Source: CBDCUW01 sp965222745
GTDB taxonomy: Bacteria; Planctomycetota; Planctomycetia; Pirellulales; Pirellulaceae
DNA: 64,000 nt
Direction: 5' to 3'
Assembly (NCBI GenBank): GCA_965222745.1
Contig: CBDCUW010000003.1
Location: 248,001 to 312,000 of the forward strand
Below are positions 8,033 to 16,565 of the stretch, piece by piece. Below the pieces are notes generated by a model that was not told the DNA's origin, did not search any database, and worked only from the letters and a program-made list of their open reading frames with translations. Every line of letters begins with the position of its first letter. The stretch's first letter is position 1. The translations under genes were made by a program, and so were the position numbers.

Positions 8033-10108
8033 TCAATTCTCGATTCGTACTTTGTCCGCGCCGATCAAGCGTACCAGATCGGGTAGGTCATACACCGTCA
8101 GCGCAGCATGAACAGCACTGTCAAGCTGCGCTTCCGGGTGACTCTGCGACACGATGCTTGACCAATCACCAGGCGTGTTTCGCAGAGTGACCGATGCGAA
8201 CCTGTCGGGGCGGAGCGCCGCGGCATGCAGAGCAACGATCCCGGCTTGGCCGACGCCAACGAGATGAACCTTGCGCGGGTCGTCTCGTTTTTTCTGGTAG
8301 TGGGCAACAAAATCGGCAGCGGCCAACGTGTCTTCGACCCGGATTCCGACCAACGGCTTGCCCAGCAAGTAAGCCAGGTAATAGGTTTTCCAGTCGGTCA
8401 GCAGTTTGTCTCGTTTGGTGGAAGACGTTTCGCCCTGACCGCTCAGATCGATCGAAACGACTGCGTATCCTTCGGAGACAATCTTTTCGATCGCACCGCC
8501 CGGCTGCGAATCACCCATTTTTCCATCATCGTGCAAATAAAGGTAAGCGTCGTCGACTGGATCAACCGGATGAAACGTCAAACCGGGAAGCGGCCCCGAT
8601 CCCTCTGGCCGTAATACCAGCTTGTCGATGTGGTAGCCGCTGCGTTGCACACGGCCCAGGTCTTCATGTCCGACACCTTCGGAAGCATCATCGCGATCGG
8701 AAAGCGCAAGCAAGCGGCGGATCGCGGCGGCCAATTCGTCGTGCGATGACTGGCCTTCTGAAGGTCTTGCACGTTCGTTCGACCGGTTTCCTAAGGGTCT
8801 TGCACGTTCGTTCGACCGGTCCCAACGTTCTTTTCGCTTATCGGCGAGTTCTTGTTCGTACTGCGCATTCAACTGAAAGACCGATCGTTCGCCGGGAAGG
8901 CTTGTCAGCACCTGCCCCGTTTTAGTGCACAGCAATGATTCGGGTTCTCGCGTGGGTAACTCGACCGCTGCTACCGGCTGGTCACGTCCAAGTAGCCAAC
9001 GCTGCATCCAATGCGCGATCGTGGCCAGATTTTGTGGCTGAACTCCATGTTTCCCTTCGATTTCGACCAGGTCGACGCGTTCCGGAAAACCCATCCGTCC
9101 ATAAATACGTTTTGCCTGGCGGTAATTGTTCCAGCTGCCTTGGATGTCAAAAAAGTCCGCGGTGGTTGAACTGATCAATGTTGGTTGGGGAGCCCGCATC
9201 AAGACGTAATCGGGATGGTCCATTCCGAAAGAGATCTGGCCATAGATATTTTGTTCCGCATCCTGCGGGCCGATCGTCTGAATCAACCGACGAAAAGTGG
9301 TCAGGTAGCAGGCCGGCGCGGCGCAGGCGACTCGATCGTCCAAAGCCATCACGTAACTGGTCAGCGTTCCGCCACCCGAACAGCCGGTCATACCAATTCG
9401 GCTGCTGTCAACTTCAGGACGGCTGGCCAAATAGTCGATTGCCCGCATCGCATCCCAGATTCGGTATCGCGCCGTGCTACGGCCGACCAGCGTCGAACCG
9501 ATTCCAACCAAAAAGTGTTCGGTGGTGGTGCCTAGAAATGGCTGGTTGTCTTTGTCGAGCACTTGAGCTCGTTCGCCTTGACCGATCGGATCGAAGCAGA
9601 GCGCCGCCATTCCATGTTTGGCCATCATGATGCCAAAGCGTTGGTTGTAGTCGGCGGTCTTGGCAGTGCGGCTGTGTCCGCTGGAAACGACCACGCCGGG
9701 AACAGGCCCGATTTCTTGATGATCTTCGGCCACATCGGGCAGGTACAGGTTGGCCGTGATGCGATGATTCGGCAGGCTGTCGAAAATGACGCATTCAATT
9801 CGATAGCCTTCGGCCTGGATCGTTCGAACGGTTTGTGCGTTCAATGGACTCCGTTCGGGAAAGCCGCCCAATTGTTGAACGAAAAACTCGCGGAGCTTTT
9901 GTTGGTGCTGGCGGATCTGCTGGGAAGTTTTAAGCTCTTCAAACGCGGTCGCGCGACGATCGAGTGCGGCATAGGCTTCTTGCTGCAAGCGCGCGTAAAG
10001 TGCCGCTTCGGCCCGCTGTTGGTCGGTCAAGCAATCAAACTGTTGGGCAAGCGTCTGGCCAAACAAGGTGCACAGGAAGATCGCTTGCAACATCCATCGA
10101 GAAATCAT
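8033..10108 (-). CDS. Secreted two-domain alpha/beta hydrolase (acetyl xylan esterase-like)
   Basis: 691-residue protein with a signal peptide (MISRWMLQAIFLCTLFGQTLA). The first half has an esterase core: SGHSRTAK in the oxyanion region, RIGMTGCSGGGTLTS carrying the nucleophilic Ser in GCSGG, and a later acid/His region (EGKHGVQPQNLATIAHW). This resembles the acetyl xylan esterase/cephalosporin deacetylase-like hydrolases common in planctomycetes. The second half (from about residue 480) again has an alpha/beta-hydrolase pattern, but at the nucleophile elbow it reads GVGQAG, without Ser, so it is probably non-catalytic. A short linker contains a duplicated RSNERARP segment. It is the last gene of a likely operon with the DUF1501 and cytochrome/DUF1549 genes (41-base gap), suggesting a role in degrading substituted polysaccharides. 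Confidence 0.82.
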   Translation of the reverse strand: MISRWMLQAIFLCTLFGQTLAQQFDCLTDQQRAEAALYARLQQEAYAALDRRATAFEELKTSQQIRQHQQKLREFFVQQLGGFPERSPLNAQTVRTIQAEGYRIECVIFDSLPNHRITANLYLPDVAEDHQEIGPVPGVVVSSGHSRTAKTADYNQRFGIMMAKHGMAALCFDPIGQGERAQVLDKDNQPFLGTTTEHFLVGIGSTLVGRSTARYRIWDAMRAIDYLASRPEVDSSRIGMTGCSGGGTLTSYVMALDDRVACAAPACYLTTFRRLIQTIGPQDAEQNIYGQISFGMDHPDYVLMRAPQPTLISSTTADFFDIQGSWNNYRQAKRIYGRMGFPERVDLVEIEGKHGVQPQNLATIAHWMQRWLLGRDQPVAAVELPTREPESLLCTKTGQVLTSLPGERSVFQLNAQYEQELADKRKERWDRSNERARPLGNRSNERARPSEGQSSHDELAAAIRRLLALSDRDDASEGVGHEDLGRVQRSGYHIDKLVLRPEGSGPLPGLTFHPVDPVDDAYLYLHDDGKMGDSQPGGAIEKIVSEGYAVVSIDLSGQGETSSTKRDKLLTDWKTYYLAYLLGKPLVGIRVEDTLAAADFVAHYQKKRDDPRKVHLVGVGQAGIVALHAAALRPDRFASVTLRNTPGDWSSIVSQSHPEAQLDSAVHAALTVYDLPDLVRLIGADKVRIEN
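8763..8820 (-). repeat. Direct 25-bp repeat within the hydrolase linker
   Basis: Two identical 25-base copies at 8763-8787 and 8796-8820, offset by 33 bases (11 codons). They encode the duplicated RSNERARP segments between the two hydrolase domains. In-frame spacing keeps the gene intact. Confidence 0.85.
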
Positions 10109-10149
10109 GATCGGCTGTCTGTGGGAAACGTGGACGAAATGACCGTCTT

Positions 10150-11520
10150 TCAGGCCAGAATATCGTGGACCACGTTGCCGTGCACATCGGTCAATCGAAA
10201 ATCTCTGCCCGCGTGGCGGTAGGTCAGCCGGCGATGATCGATTCCCAGCAGGTGAAGAATGGTCGCTTGCAGATCGTGAACGTTCACTTCCTTTTCGGCA
10301 ACGTGATCGCCAAGATCATCGCTGCTGCCGTGGACCATCCCGCCTCGAACACCGCCACCGGCAAGCCACGAACTGTAAACGCGGGCATGATGTCCGCGTC
10401 CGTCCGTTCCCGGTGCCGGCACAAACGGGCCACGACCGAATTCGGTGGTGAAAACGAGCAGCGTTTCATCGAACATGCCATGGGACTTCAGATCTTTGAT
10501 CAACGCCGCGATCGGCTGGTCGACGTTTCGCGCCAGCGAATCGTACTTGGTCAATTCAGCATGCGCGTCCCAGTTGCGGTCGACGTTGCTGTCGCCGTCA
10601 ATCAATTCGACAAATCGGACGCCTCGCTGGATCATCCGCCGGGCGACGATGCATTGCCACGCGAATCCCGATGTTTCGCCAGGCTGAAGACCGTACAGGT
10701 CAAGCGTCGCCCGCGATTCTTGTCGAAGATCAAACACATCGGGCGCGGCCAATTGCATTCCCGCCGCCGTTTCATACGACTTGATCCTTGCCGCCAACTG
10801 CGAATCGTACGGCCGGTCGGCAAGATGTTGTTGGTTGAAATACGAAAGCAAATCCAACTCGGTGCGCTGCAACTGCTCGCTGGGATTGCGGCGATGCATG
10901 TTGGCAATCGGCTCGGCACCGGGGATGACACGAGTTCCCTGGTGCACCGCCGGCAGAAAATCGGAACCCCAAACCTGCCCGCCGGCATAAGGCAGACCGG
11001 GCGAGATGACCATGAATGCTGGAAGGTCCGCGTTTTCAGTTCCCAAACCATAGCTGATCCAAGAACCAATACTGGGACGGTTGAAGGTGGCCGAACCGGT
11101 ATGAATCCCTATCGTCGCCCCAAAGTGATCGCCGTTGATGTTGGTCATCGAACGAATCATGCAGATGTCATCCACCACACCGCCAAGGTGGGGAAACAGA
11201 TCGCTGACTTCGATCCCGCTTTGGCCATACGGCCGAAATTTCCAACCACTTCCTTTGTAGAACGATCCCCGTTTGTGCTCGGTATCGTGACGAGCGTTGA
11301 GCACCGGCTTCGGATCGAACGTATCAACGTGGGATACGCCGCCGGTCATGAACATGAAGATGACACGTTTCACCTTGGGAGCGTGGTGAGGCGGTTTGGG
11401 CGCGAGCGGATCCTGACGCCGCGATGGGTCTTCGCCGGAACTCAATTCCGACAACAGGCCAGGTAACAGCAGCCCGCTGCCGGCCAGGGATCGGATGAAT
11501 TGTCGTCGCGAGGCGTTCAT
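10150..11520 (-). CDS. DUF1501 family exported protein
   Basis: 456 residues. A twin-arginine export signal is clear (NASRRQFIRSLAGSGLLLPGL), followed by the DUF1501 hallmark segment KRVIFMFMTGGVSHVDTFDPKP. Later motifs include ICMIRSMTN, QRGVRFVELIDG and TTEFGRGPF, typical of this sulfatase-fold-like planctomycete family. The family is nearly always encoded next to a DUF1549/DUF1553 cytochrome protein, as here (79-base gap upstream). The biochemical role is not established; association with polysaccharide or organic-matter degradation is inferred from neighbourhoods. The length fits the family norm of roughly 430-480 residues. A 433-codon frame on the opposite strand is an antisense shadow. 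Confidence 0.92.
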   Translation of the reverse strand: MNASRRQFIRSLAGSGLLLPGLLSELSSGEDPSRRQDPLAPKPPHHAPKVKRVIFMFMTGGVSHVDTFDPKPVLNARHDTEHKRGSFYKGSGWKFRPYGQSGIEVSDLFPHLGGVVDDICMIRSMTNINGDHFGATIGIHTGSATFNRPSIGSWISYGLGTENADLPAFMVISPGLPYAGGQVWGSDFLPAVHQGTRVIPGAEPIANMHRRNPSEQLQRTELDLLSYFNQQHLADRPYDSQLAARIKSYETAAGMQLAAPDVFDLRQESRATLDLYGLQPGETSGFAWQCIVARRMIQRGVRFVELIDGDSNVDRNWDAHAELTKYDSLARNVDQPIAALIKDLKSHGMFDETLLVFTTEFGRGPFVPAPGTDGRGHHARVYSSWLAGGGVRGGMVHGSSDDLGDHVAEKEVNVHDLQATILHLLGIDHRRLTYRHAGRDFRLTDVHGNVVHDILA

Positions 11521-11599
11521 GATTTTCTTCGCAGCTGTGAGTGTTTCACTCGGTCGATTTTAGCACTTGAAGCGGCCATTGGGTTGGAAACGTACCGTT

Positions 11600-13996
11600 T
11601 CAATCGATGAACAGGAATTCGTTGCTGGCAAGCATTGCTTTGACCACACTGGCCCAGGCTTGTTGCGCTCTGTCGGGTGCACCGGAGGGCAGTTGGGCGG
11701 CGATCCGATCGAGCTGCGATTCGATTTGCCGCTCTTCCTCGCTGCCGGGATCGCGGCCGAACAGGTGCTGATAGGCCCACCGCACTTGATCTTGATGCGA
11801 ATCGCCGTTGGCCACGATTCGCTCGGCAATCAAGCCGCAATGCTTGGCAATGAATTCCGAATTCATCATGTACAACGACTGCAAACTGGTGGTGGTCGGG
11901 CGCCGCGTGCCCAGATGCAGGTTGCCGTCGGGGCCGTCAAACATGTCCAAAAACCGGTTCTTGCGAATCCGCTGTCGAAACAAGTAAATCGTCCGCCGTT
12001 GGCTCGGAAAATCGCCAACAAACGGTTCGTGTTGGCGATAGAAATAGGTCAGCCGGTGCGGAAAAGGATGGCGGCCGCCGGGCGAGCGGTCCAGCCGATC
12101 GGCGAAAACCAAAATGGAATCACGTAGCTGTTCGGCATCCAGTCGCCGACGATTGCCTCGCCACAGAAAAATATTCTCCGGGTCGATGGCGATGTTGGCA
12201 GCCCACCTTGTACTCGCCAGCCGATAAGTTCGTGATCTGACGATCAGCCGATGCAGCTGTTTGATCGACCAATCGTGATCCATCAAATATCTGGCTAAAA
12301 AATCGAGCAGTTGCGGGTGAGAGGGAAGCGAACCGCGAACGCCAAAATCGCTTGTGGTTGTCACCAGGCCGCGACCGAAGTGGTGATGCCAAACGCGATT
12401 GACGATCACACGGGCGGTCAGCGGGTTGTCGGCGTCGACGATCCAATCGGCCAATTGCATTCGGCCGCTTTCCGCTTCATCGGCCGCCAGGGTTTGCCCG
12501 CCAAGGATCTGCAGAAACCCACGCCTGACCACCGGACCGCGATCTTTGGGATCCCCCTGCTTGTGAACATTCGCGTCACCGACGTCCCCTTCACTAACCG
12601 CCAGCGCGGTTTCTAAATTGGGGAATTGCTGAACGACCTCACGAATCCGCTCGCGAAGATCAAGCACCTCGCGCCAGGCGACGTCGCGGTTGTAGCCGGG
12701 GACGTTGATCGGCTTGCGCTGAAAATCGCGATAGCGTTCGAAGGCAGCCCGCTCCTCTTTCCGCCACCCCTCCAGGCGATCGTAATGTGCCGCCAGCAGC
12801 CGATCGGCGTTTTCCTTGCCGACACGGTAGACAAAGTCGCTTCGGTAAGGCCGATGTTCGGCACCGGCATGCGGATACAACGTGCTGTCAAAGATGCCGT
12901 ACAGTGCGTAGTAGTCGGTGGTGGGAATCGGATCGAATTTGTGATCGTGGCAGCGGGCGCAGCCGACGGTTAGACCCAAGAAGGTTTTGCCCAGATTGTT
13001 CAGCGTATCCTCGATCATGATGTGACGCTGATTGTGAGGACTGACGCCGATCCTTCGGGAGATGGCGATGTAGCCGGTCGCGATCACTCGCCGCCACCTT
13101 TCCGCGTCATCTTCACAAGGCATCAAGTCGCCGGCGATCTGCTGACGCACAAATTGGTCATACGGCAAATCGCGGTTGAAGGCATCGATCACGTAGTTGC
13201 GATACTTGTAGGCTTCCGGAATCGGAAAGTCGGCAGCGTCGCCAGCCGTATCGGCGTAGCGGACCAGGTCCAACCAATGCTGTGCCCATCGTTCGCCGTA
13301 ATGCCGCGACGCCAACAAACGCTCCACCAACGCGCGGCAGGCCGCATGCGGGTCACGTTTCGATTGCTGACGAAACTCCGCGATTTCCTGTGGCGAGGGA
13401 GGCAGGCCGGTGAGGTCAAACGAGAGTCGGCGAATCAACACTGCCGGCGCCGCGATCTCACCGGCAACCAATCCTTGCCTGCGATGAGATTGGGCAATCA
13501 ACGCGTCGATCGGATGGTCTCCCCACGAACCGTCGATACTTGGGACTGATACTTTTTGGACCGGTTGAAACGACCAGAAGGATCGCTCTTGTTGGGTGAT
13601 GCCGTTTCGATCGGGCGCCGCGCGGGATGACGAAAGCGACATCGGCCAAGCCGCTCCGTCGTTGATCCATTTCTGAAATACTTTGGCAGCGCCCGGATTC
13701 AATGGCTCATCAGGCGGCATGGAGAGATCGTCATGCTGTCCCGAGACAACCTTCCAAAGCAAACTTGCCTCGGCGTCACCCGGTACGATCGCGGGACCAG
13801 ATGCGCCTCCCTTTTTCATCGCCGCGAGTGAATCGAGCCGCAGGCCGCCTTCGGCTTGACGACGATGACACTGGTAACAACGTTTCACCAGCAAAGGTCG
13901 AACACGCGATTCAAAAAATTCTTCGTCTTCTGAACCGATCGCGACCGGCAATTCGCAAACCGAAATCAGCAGCACGAAAAGAAAACGCATTTTCAT
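11600..13996 (-). CDS. Planctomycete cytochrome c / DUF1549 / DUF1553 protein
   Basis: 798-residue secreted protein. After a signal peptide (MKMRFLFVLLISVCELPVAIG) comes a single-heme cytochrome-like domain with RCYQCH near residue 40 and SMPPDEPLNPGA as the probable distal Met region. The DUF1549 part follows (DALIAQSHRRQG, RRLSFDLTGLPPSPQEI, and YGERWAQHWLDLVRYADTAG). The C-terminal DUF1553 part contains PLTARVIVNRVWHHHFGRGLV and LDAEQLRDSILV. A second CARCHDHKFDP motif near residue 345 could bind another heme. It is the first gene of the three-gene minus-strand set. The family (often called PSD1) is characteristic of planctomycetes and related phyla; the function is not known but is probably periplasmic and redox-linked. 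At 798 residues it is on the shorter side. Confidence 0.92.
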   Translation of the reverse strand: MKMRFLFVLLISVCELPVAIGSEDEEFFESRVRPLLVKRCYQCHRRQAEGGLRLDSLAAMKKGGASGPAIVPGDAEASLLWKVVSGQHDDLSMPPDEPLNPGAAKVFQKWINDGAAWPMSLSSSRAAPDRNGITQQERSFWSFQPVQKVSVPSIDGSWGDHPIDALIAQSHRRQGLVAGEIAAPAVLIRRLSFDLTGLPPSPQEIAEFRQQSKRDPHAACRALVERLLASRHYGERWAQHWLDLVRYADTAGDAADFPIPEAYKYRNYVIDAFNRDLPYDQFVRQQIAGDLMPCEDDAERWRRVIATGYIAISRRIGVSPHNQRHIMIEDTLNNLGKTFLGLTVGCARCHDHKFDPIPTTDYYALYGIFDSTLYPHAGAEHRPYRSDFVYRVGKENADRLLAAHYDRLEGWRKEERAAFERYRDFQRKPINVPGYNRDVAWREVLDLRERIREVVQQFPNLETALAVSEGDVGDANVHKQGDPKDRGPVVRRGFLQILGGQTLAADEAESGRMQLADWIVDADNPLTARVIVNRVWHHHFGRGLVTTTSDFGVRGSLPSHPQLLDFLARYLMDHDWSIKQLHRLIVRSRTYRLASTRWAANIAIDPENIFLWRGNRRRLDAEQLRDSILVFADRLDRSPGGRHPFPHRLTYFYRQHEPFVGDFPSQRRTIYLFRQRIRKNRFLDMFDGPDGNLHLGTRRPTTTSLQSLYMMNSEFIAKHCGLIAERIVANGDSHQDQVRWAYQHLFGRDPGSEEERQIESQLDRIAAQLPSGAPDRAQQAWASVVKAMLASNEFLFID

Positions 13997-14047
13997 GGAA
14001 TGCGATTGTAGAATAAACGGTCAATCCGTTCAAAGTACAACCGTCGG

Positions 14048-14092
14048 CCAGTTTTCCAAACTGGCTGCGCGATGCGACTTTGGAAAAGTCGC
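14048..14092. repeat. REP-like double hairpin
   Basis: Two adjacent hairpins: CCAGTTT-TCC-AAACTGG style arms at 14048-14063 and GCGACTTT-GGA-AAAGTCGC at 14074-14092, joined by CTGCGCGAT. The second hairpin differs from other copies at two stem positions, both compensated. It lies between the DUF1549 gene start and the end of the next minus-strand gene. Confidence 0.65.
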
Positions 14093-14138
14093 CGACATCT
14101 TCACGAAACACCCATCCTGGATAGCACGAGGGGCCGGC

Positions 14139-14813
14139 TCATTTCGCATCGACAAAAATCAAACGTCGGTCGGCATCGATCGAAGTCACTTCGCCCCAAT
14201 CGACGTGTGCCGCCAGTTCCTGTAGATCGCCCTCATAACGGATGGCCATGATCGCGTTTTCGGAAGGACGAGTTGCAAAGTAGGACCGCCCTCCTCCCAG
14301 CTTGTTGGTCAGCTGCTTGATCAACACGCCCGGTCGCAGATGGAGCGCGTGGGAAGTGCGAATCACCACCACATTTGCTGGGCCGTTCCTGCGGACAAAC
14401 CGTTGCAACACCATTTCAGGGCCGGGCGGCGCACCATCGGGAGCCCCCAGGTCAAGTGGAGGCCCTGTCGGTTCTGGGCGCATGTTCCCCAGGGGTGCCG
14501 GTCTTGTTGGGGTTGGTCCCGAAGCGCTGGCCGAGTTGGCTGTTTTGGGATTCTGAGTTTCGGAAGGTTCGGTGCGATGTTGCTCTTCAGGAGTCGGTGT
14601 TGCTTCTTCGTCGTCCGCCGGCGCGACCGGGTTCGGCAAGTTGGCAGCGGGAGCTTGTTTCGCATGGACGTCGTCACCTGGTCGTGCCGTGTAGATGGCG
14701 TATCCGGCGATTGTCAGCAGTGAGGTCAGCGCAATGACCATGCCGACCACCAACGACTTCGAGGTCGCCGGCTGCGAATCAGTTGGATGGTCGGAATGAG
14801 GCTCTTCCGGCAT
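14139..14813 (-). CDS. Membrane-anchored protein of unknown function
   Basis: 224 residues from the ATG at 14813. An upstream extension of the frame to 15173 runs through palindromic repeats and is not believable. Residues 1-22 are polar, then one membrane helix (SLVVGMVIALTSLLTIAGYAIY), a long Pro/Glu/Thr-rich linker to about residue 140, and a C-terminal domain of about 85 residues beginning PEMVLQRFVRRNG and ending RLIFVDAK. The C-terminal domain has no motif I can name; it ends with a pattern like short beta strands (VVVIRTSHALHL, AIMAIRYEG). The protein is probably periplasmic. The downstream histidine kinase on the same strand lies 240 bases upstream of its start, with repeats between, so they are likely separate units. 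Confidence 0.7.
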   Translation of the reverse strand: MPEEPHSDHPTDSQPATSKSLVVGMVIALTSLLTIAGYAIYTARPGDDVHAKQAPAANLPNPVAPADDEEATPTPEEQHRTEPSETQNPKTANSASASGPTPTRPAPLGNMRPEPTGPPLDLGAPDGAPPGPEMVLQRFVRRNGPANVVVIRTSHALHLRPGVLIKQLTNKLGGGRSYFATRPSENAIMAIRYEGDLQELAAHVDWGEVTSIDADRRLIFVDAK

Positions 14814-14930
14814 GCGATTGTCCCAATCAACGCAGCGTCGGTGGATGCGCAGGAGGCAACTCAGTCTATACCGCTGGGTTGCACGTGATCGCTTGCAACG
14901 CGGTGAAAATTCCGGCAGTTGGCCTCCGGG

Positions 14931-14995
14931 TAGCGAAACTCGCCAAGAGTTTCGGCCGTGTTGAGATTCACCGAAAGTCTTGGCGAGTTTCGCTA
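14931..14995. repeat. 25-bp inverted repeat
   Basis: Arms 14931-14955 and 14971-14995 are complementary over 25 bases with one mismatch; the arm begins TAGCGAAACTCGCCAAGA. The loop is 15 bases. It sits between the histidine kinase stop (15056) and the start of the next minus-strand gene (14813). It may be a transcription terminator for the kinase gene or a member of a repeat family. Confidence 0.7.
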
Positions 14996-15030
14996 TCGTC
15001 AGCGGTCTGTTGCACTGGCAGAAAAGCGAT

Positions 15031-15049
15031 GCGATTTCGGAGAAATCGC
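15031..15049. repeat. REP-like hairpin (GCGATTTC family)
   Basis: Exact copy of the palindrome GCGATTTC-GGA-GAAATCGC followed by CGACGG, seven bases past the histidine kinase stop codon. Confidence 0.7.
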
Positions 15050-15055
15050 CGACGG

Positions 15056-15841
15056 TTAGGCGGCAACCTGCCGGTTGCCGGCGACCGGCAAACGAATGAT
15101 GAAAGCGGTGCCTCGGCCAACGGTGCTTTCGACTCGAATCCGCCCGTTGTGGGCGTCGATGATTTCTTTGCAAGCCGCTAATCCGAGTCCGGTTCCGCCC
15201 TTGCCCGATGCGTCCGGGCCATCTTTGGTCGAGTAAAAAGCGTCAAAGATCCGCGGCAGAGATTCTTTGGAAATGCCGCTGCCGGTATCGCGTACGACCA
15301 ATTCCACGAAGCCCGCTTCGGCGCTCGGTGTAAGCTTGATCCACACCGTGCCTCCGTCAGACATCGATTGGCGTGCATTGATCAACAAATTCAGCAGCAC
15401 GCGTTGGATCTGATTTCCGCAAGCGAGTGCCGGTGGTGTTTTGGGGTCGAGTTCCGTTTCGACCGCGATGCGGTACTTCCGCATTTCTCTTTCCAGCAAC
15501 ACCAACGCATCGCTGACGATCTGACCCAAGTCGGTCGGTTCGTAGCTTTCGCTGCGGTTGCGCGCCTGGGCAAGAATCGTGGTGGTGATTTTCGCTGCTC
15601 GTTCGGAAGCTTGCAAAATCTTTGTCAACGCTTTCTCCCGCGAGGCGTCGTCGCGGTTTCGCAAACCCAACTTGGCGTAGTTGATGATGGTCATCAGCAC
15701 ATTGTTGAATTCGTGCGTCGCCGTACCTGTCAGTTCACCCAGCGCCGCAAGCGACTGCGTTTTTCGTAGTTCGCTTTTCAGATACTGCAGCTGCATCTGT
15801 TGGTCGGTCGCTTGGGCGTCGGCAGGCGGATGGGGTTGCAT
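15056..15841 (-). CDS. Sensor histidine kinase without a visible sensor domain
   Basis: 261 residues from the ATG at 15841, which is preceded by AGAGGA at good spacing; the frame extends upstream to 15952 but without supporting signals. The dimerisation/phosphoacceptor region contains the H-box LTGTATHEFNNVLMTIINYA with the phosphorylatable His near residue 56. The HATPase_c domain shows the N-box (LLNLLINARQSM), G1 (VRDTGSGIS), an F-box (RIFDAFYSTK) and G2 (GGTGLGLAACKEI). Only a short coiled-coil-like stretch precedes the H-box and there is no membrane helix, so it should be cytoplasmic and receive its signal through a partner. No response regulator is encoded nearby; it is an orphan kinase. 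The THEFNN box is typical of the NtrB-like/PAS-linked kinases of planctomycetes. Confidence 0.88.
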   Translation of the reverse strand: MQPHPPADAQATDQQMQLQYLKSELRKTQSLAALGELTGTATHEFNNVLMTIINYAKLGLRNRDDASREKALTKILQASERAAKITTTILAQARNRSESYEPTDLGQIVSDALVLLEREMRKYRIAVETELDPKTPPALACGNQIQRVLLNLLINARQSMSDGGTVWIKLTPSAEAGFVELVVRDTGSGISKESLPRIFDAFYSTKDGPDASGKGGTGLGLAACKEIIDAHNGRIRVESTVGRGTAFIIRLPVAGNRQVAA

Positions 15842-16107
15842 GGTTCCTCTTTGAACAGACAAGAAAACAGGAGCAGGCAAAAATCGGGGCAAATCAAACC
15901 AGGTCGTTCGGCGTCGGGCCAGCGACACAACTCTCGCAGAAGAACATCCCAACTACGAATGACCTATCGTCGGGACCGCTGCAGATGCTACAGACAGGCG
16001 TCTTGTTCCCGCACAGATTGCCAGGGAACCTTGGCGAGGATTAGGTAAATTGGTTCGGCTAGCGAGCCTTTGCGATTGATTTTCCGAGAATGGACGGAGA
16101 GAGCAGG

Positions 16108-16377
16108 ATGTCACTTTCCGGGATGCAGACGTCGGACGAAAACGTGGTGGTGCGGTTGCGACGCAAAATTCGCCAGGCCAAACAGCAAGGATTTCGCGTT
16201 CGCAGCGAGTACCTGGAGGACCAGCAGGCAACCTGGTGTGAAATCGGGGGTGTCAAAACGCTATTCATCGACCTTTCACAAACCGCCGACCAGCAGCTTC
16301 TCCAGCTCGAAGAATCGCTCGCTTCTTTCGCCCAACAGCACTCCTCTAGCGATCAAACCAGCAGCCGAGCGGCGTGA
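16108..16377 (+). CDS. Small conserved protein of unknown function
   Basis: 89 residues from the ATG at 16108, chosen because GGAGAGAGCAGG lies directly upstream; an in-frame ATG at 16090 is possible. Sequence features: a basic N-terminal helix (VVVRLRRKIRQAKQQGFRVRSEYL), a central ATWCEIGGVKTLFIDLSQTA segment and a Gln-rich C-terminal helix. I believe similar short proteins recur in planctomycetes next to unrelated genes, but cannot name a family. The single Cys in ATWCEIGG and the compact pattern suggest a small alpha/beta fold. It stands alone between a minus-strand kinase and a GspF-like gene on the same strand 190 bases downstream. Confidence 0.65.
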   Translation: MSLSGMQTSDENVVVRLRRKIRQAKQQGFRVRSEYLEDQQATWCEIGGVKTLFIDLSQTADQQLLQLEESLASFAQQHSSSDQTSSRAA

Positions 16378-16428
16378 GAGAGTCCAACAGTCGGCCAGTT
16401 TTCCGCTCCTGGCACGCGCGCGTACGTA

Positions 16429-16447
16429 GCGATTTCGGAGAAATCGC
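16429..16447. repeat. REP-like hairpin (GCGATTTC family)
   Basis: Exact palindrome copy, preceded at 16391-16412 by a degraded CCAGTTTTCCGCTCCTGG hairpin and followed by CGACAGTCGGCC. Located between the small conserved gene and the GspF-like gene. Confidence 0.7.
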
Positions 16448-16565
16448 CGACAGTCGGCCTACGGCGGGAAATCCCCCGCAAGCCCTTTTCACTTGGCGGG
16501 CGGAGCGATCACAATGAAAGAATCCCGTATTCCGCTCAACCATCGATCGAAGGCTGCAGCAACGC

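Noticed and set aside
10165..11466. 433-codon plus-strand frame over the DUF1501 gene
   Set aside because: Antisense shadow; the minus strand has a Tat signal and family motifs.
14814..15173. N-terminal extension of the membrane-anchored protein frame
   Set aside because: It crosses two palindromic repeats and overlaps the kinase gene; the ATG at 14813 gives a sensible protein.
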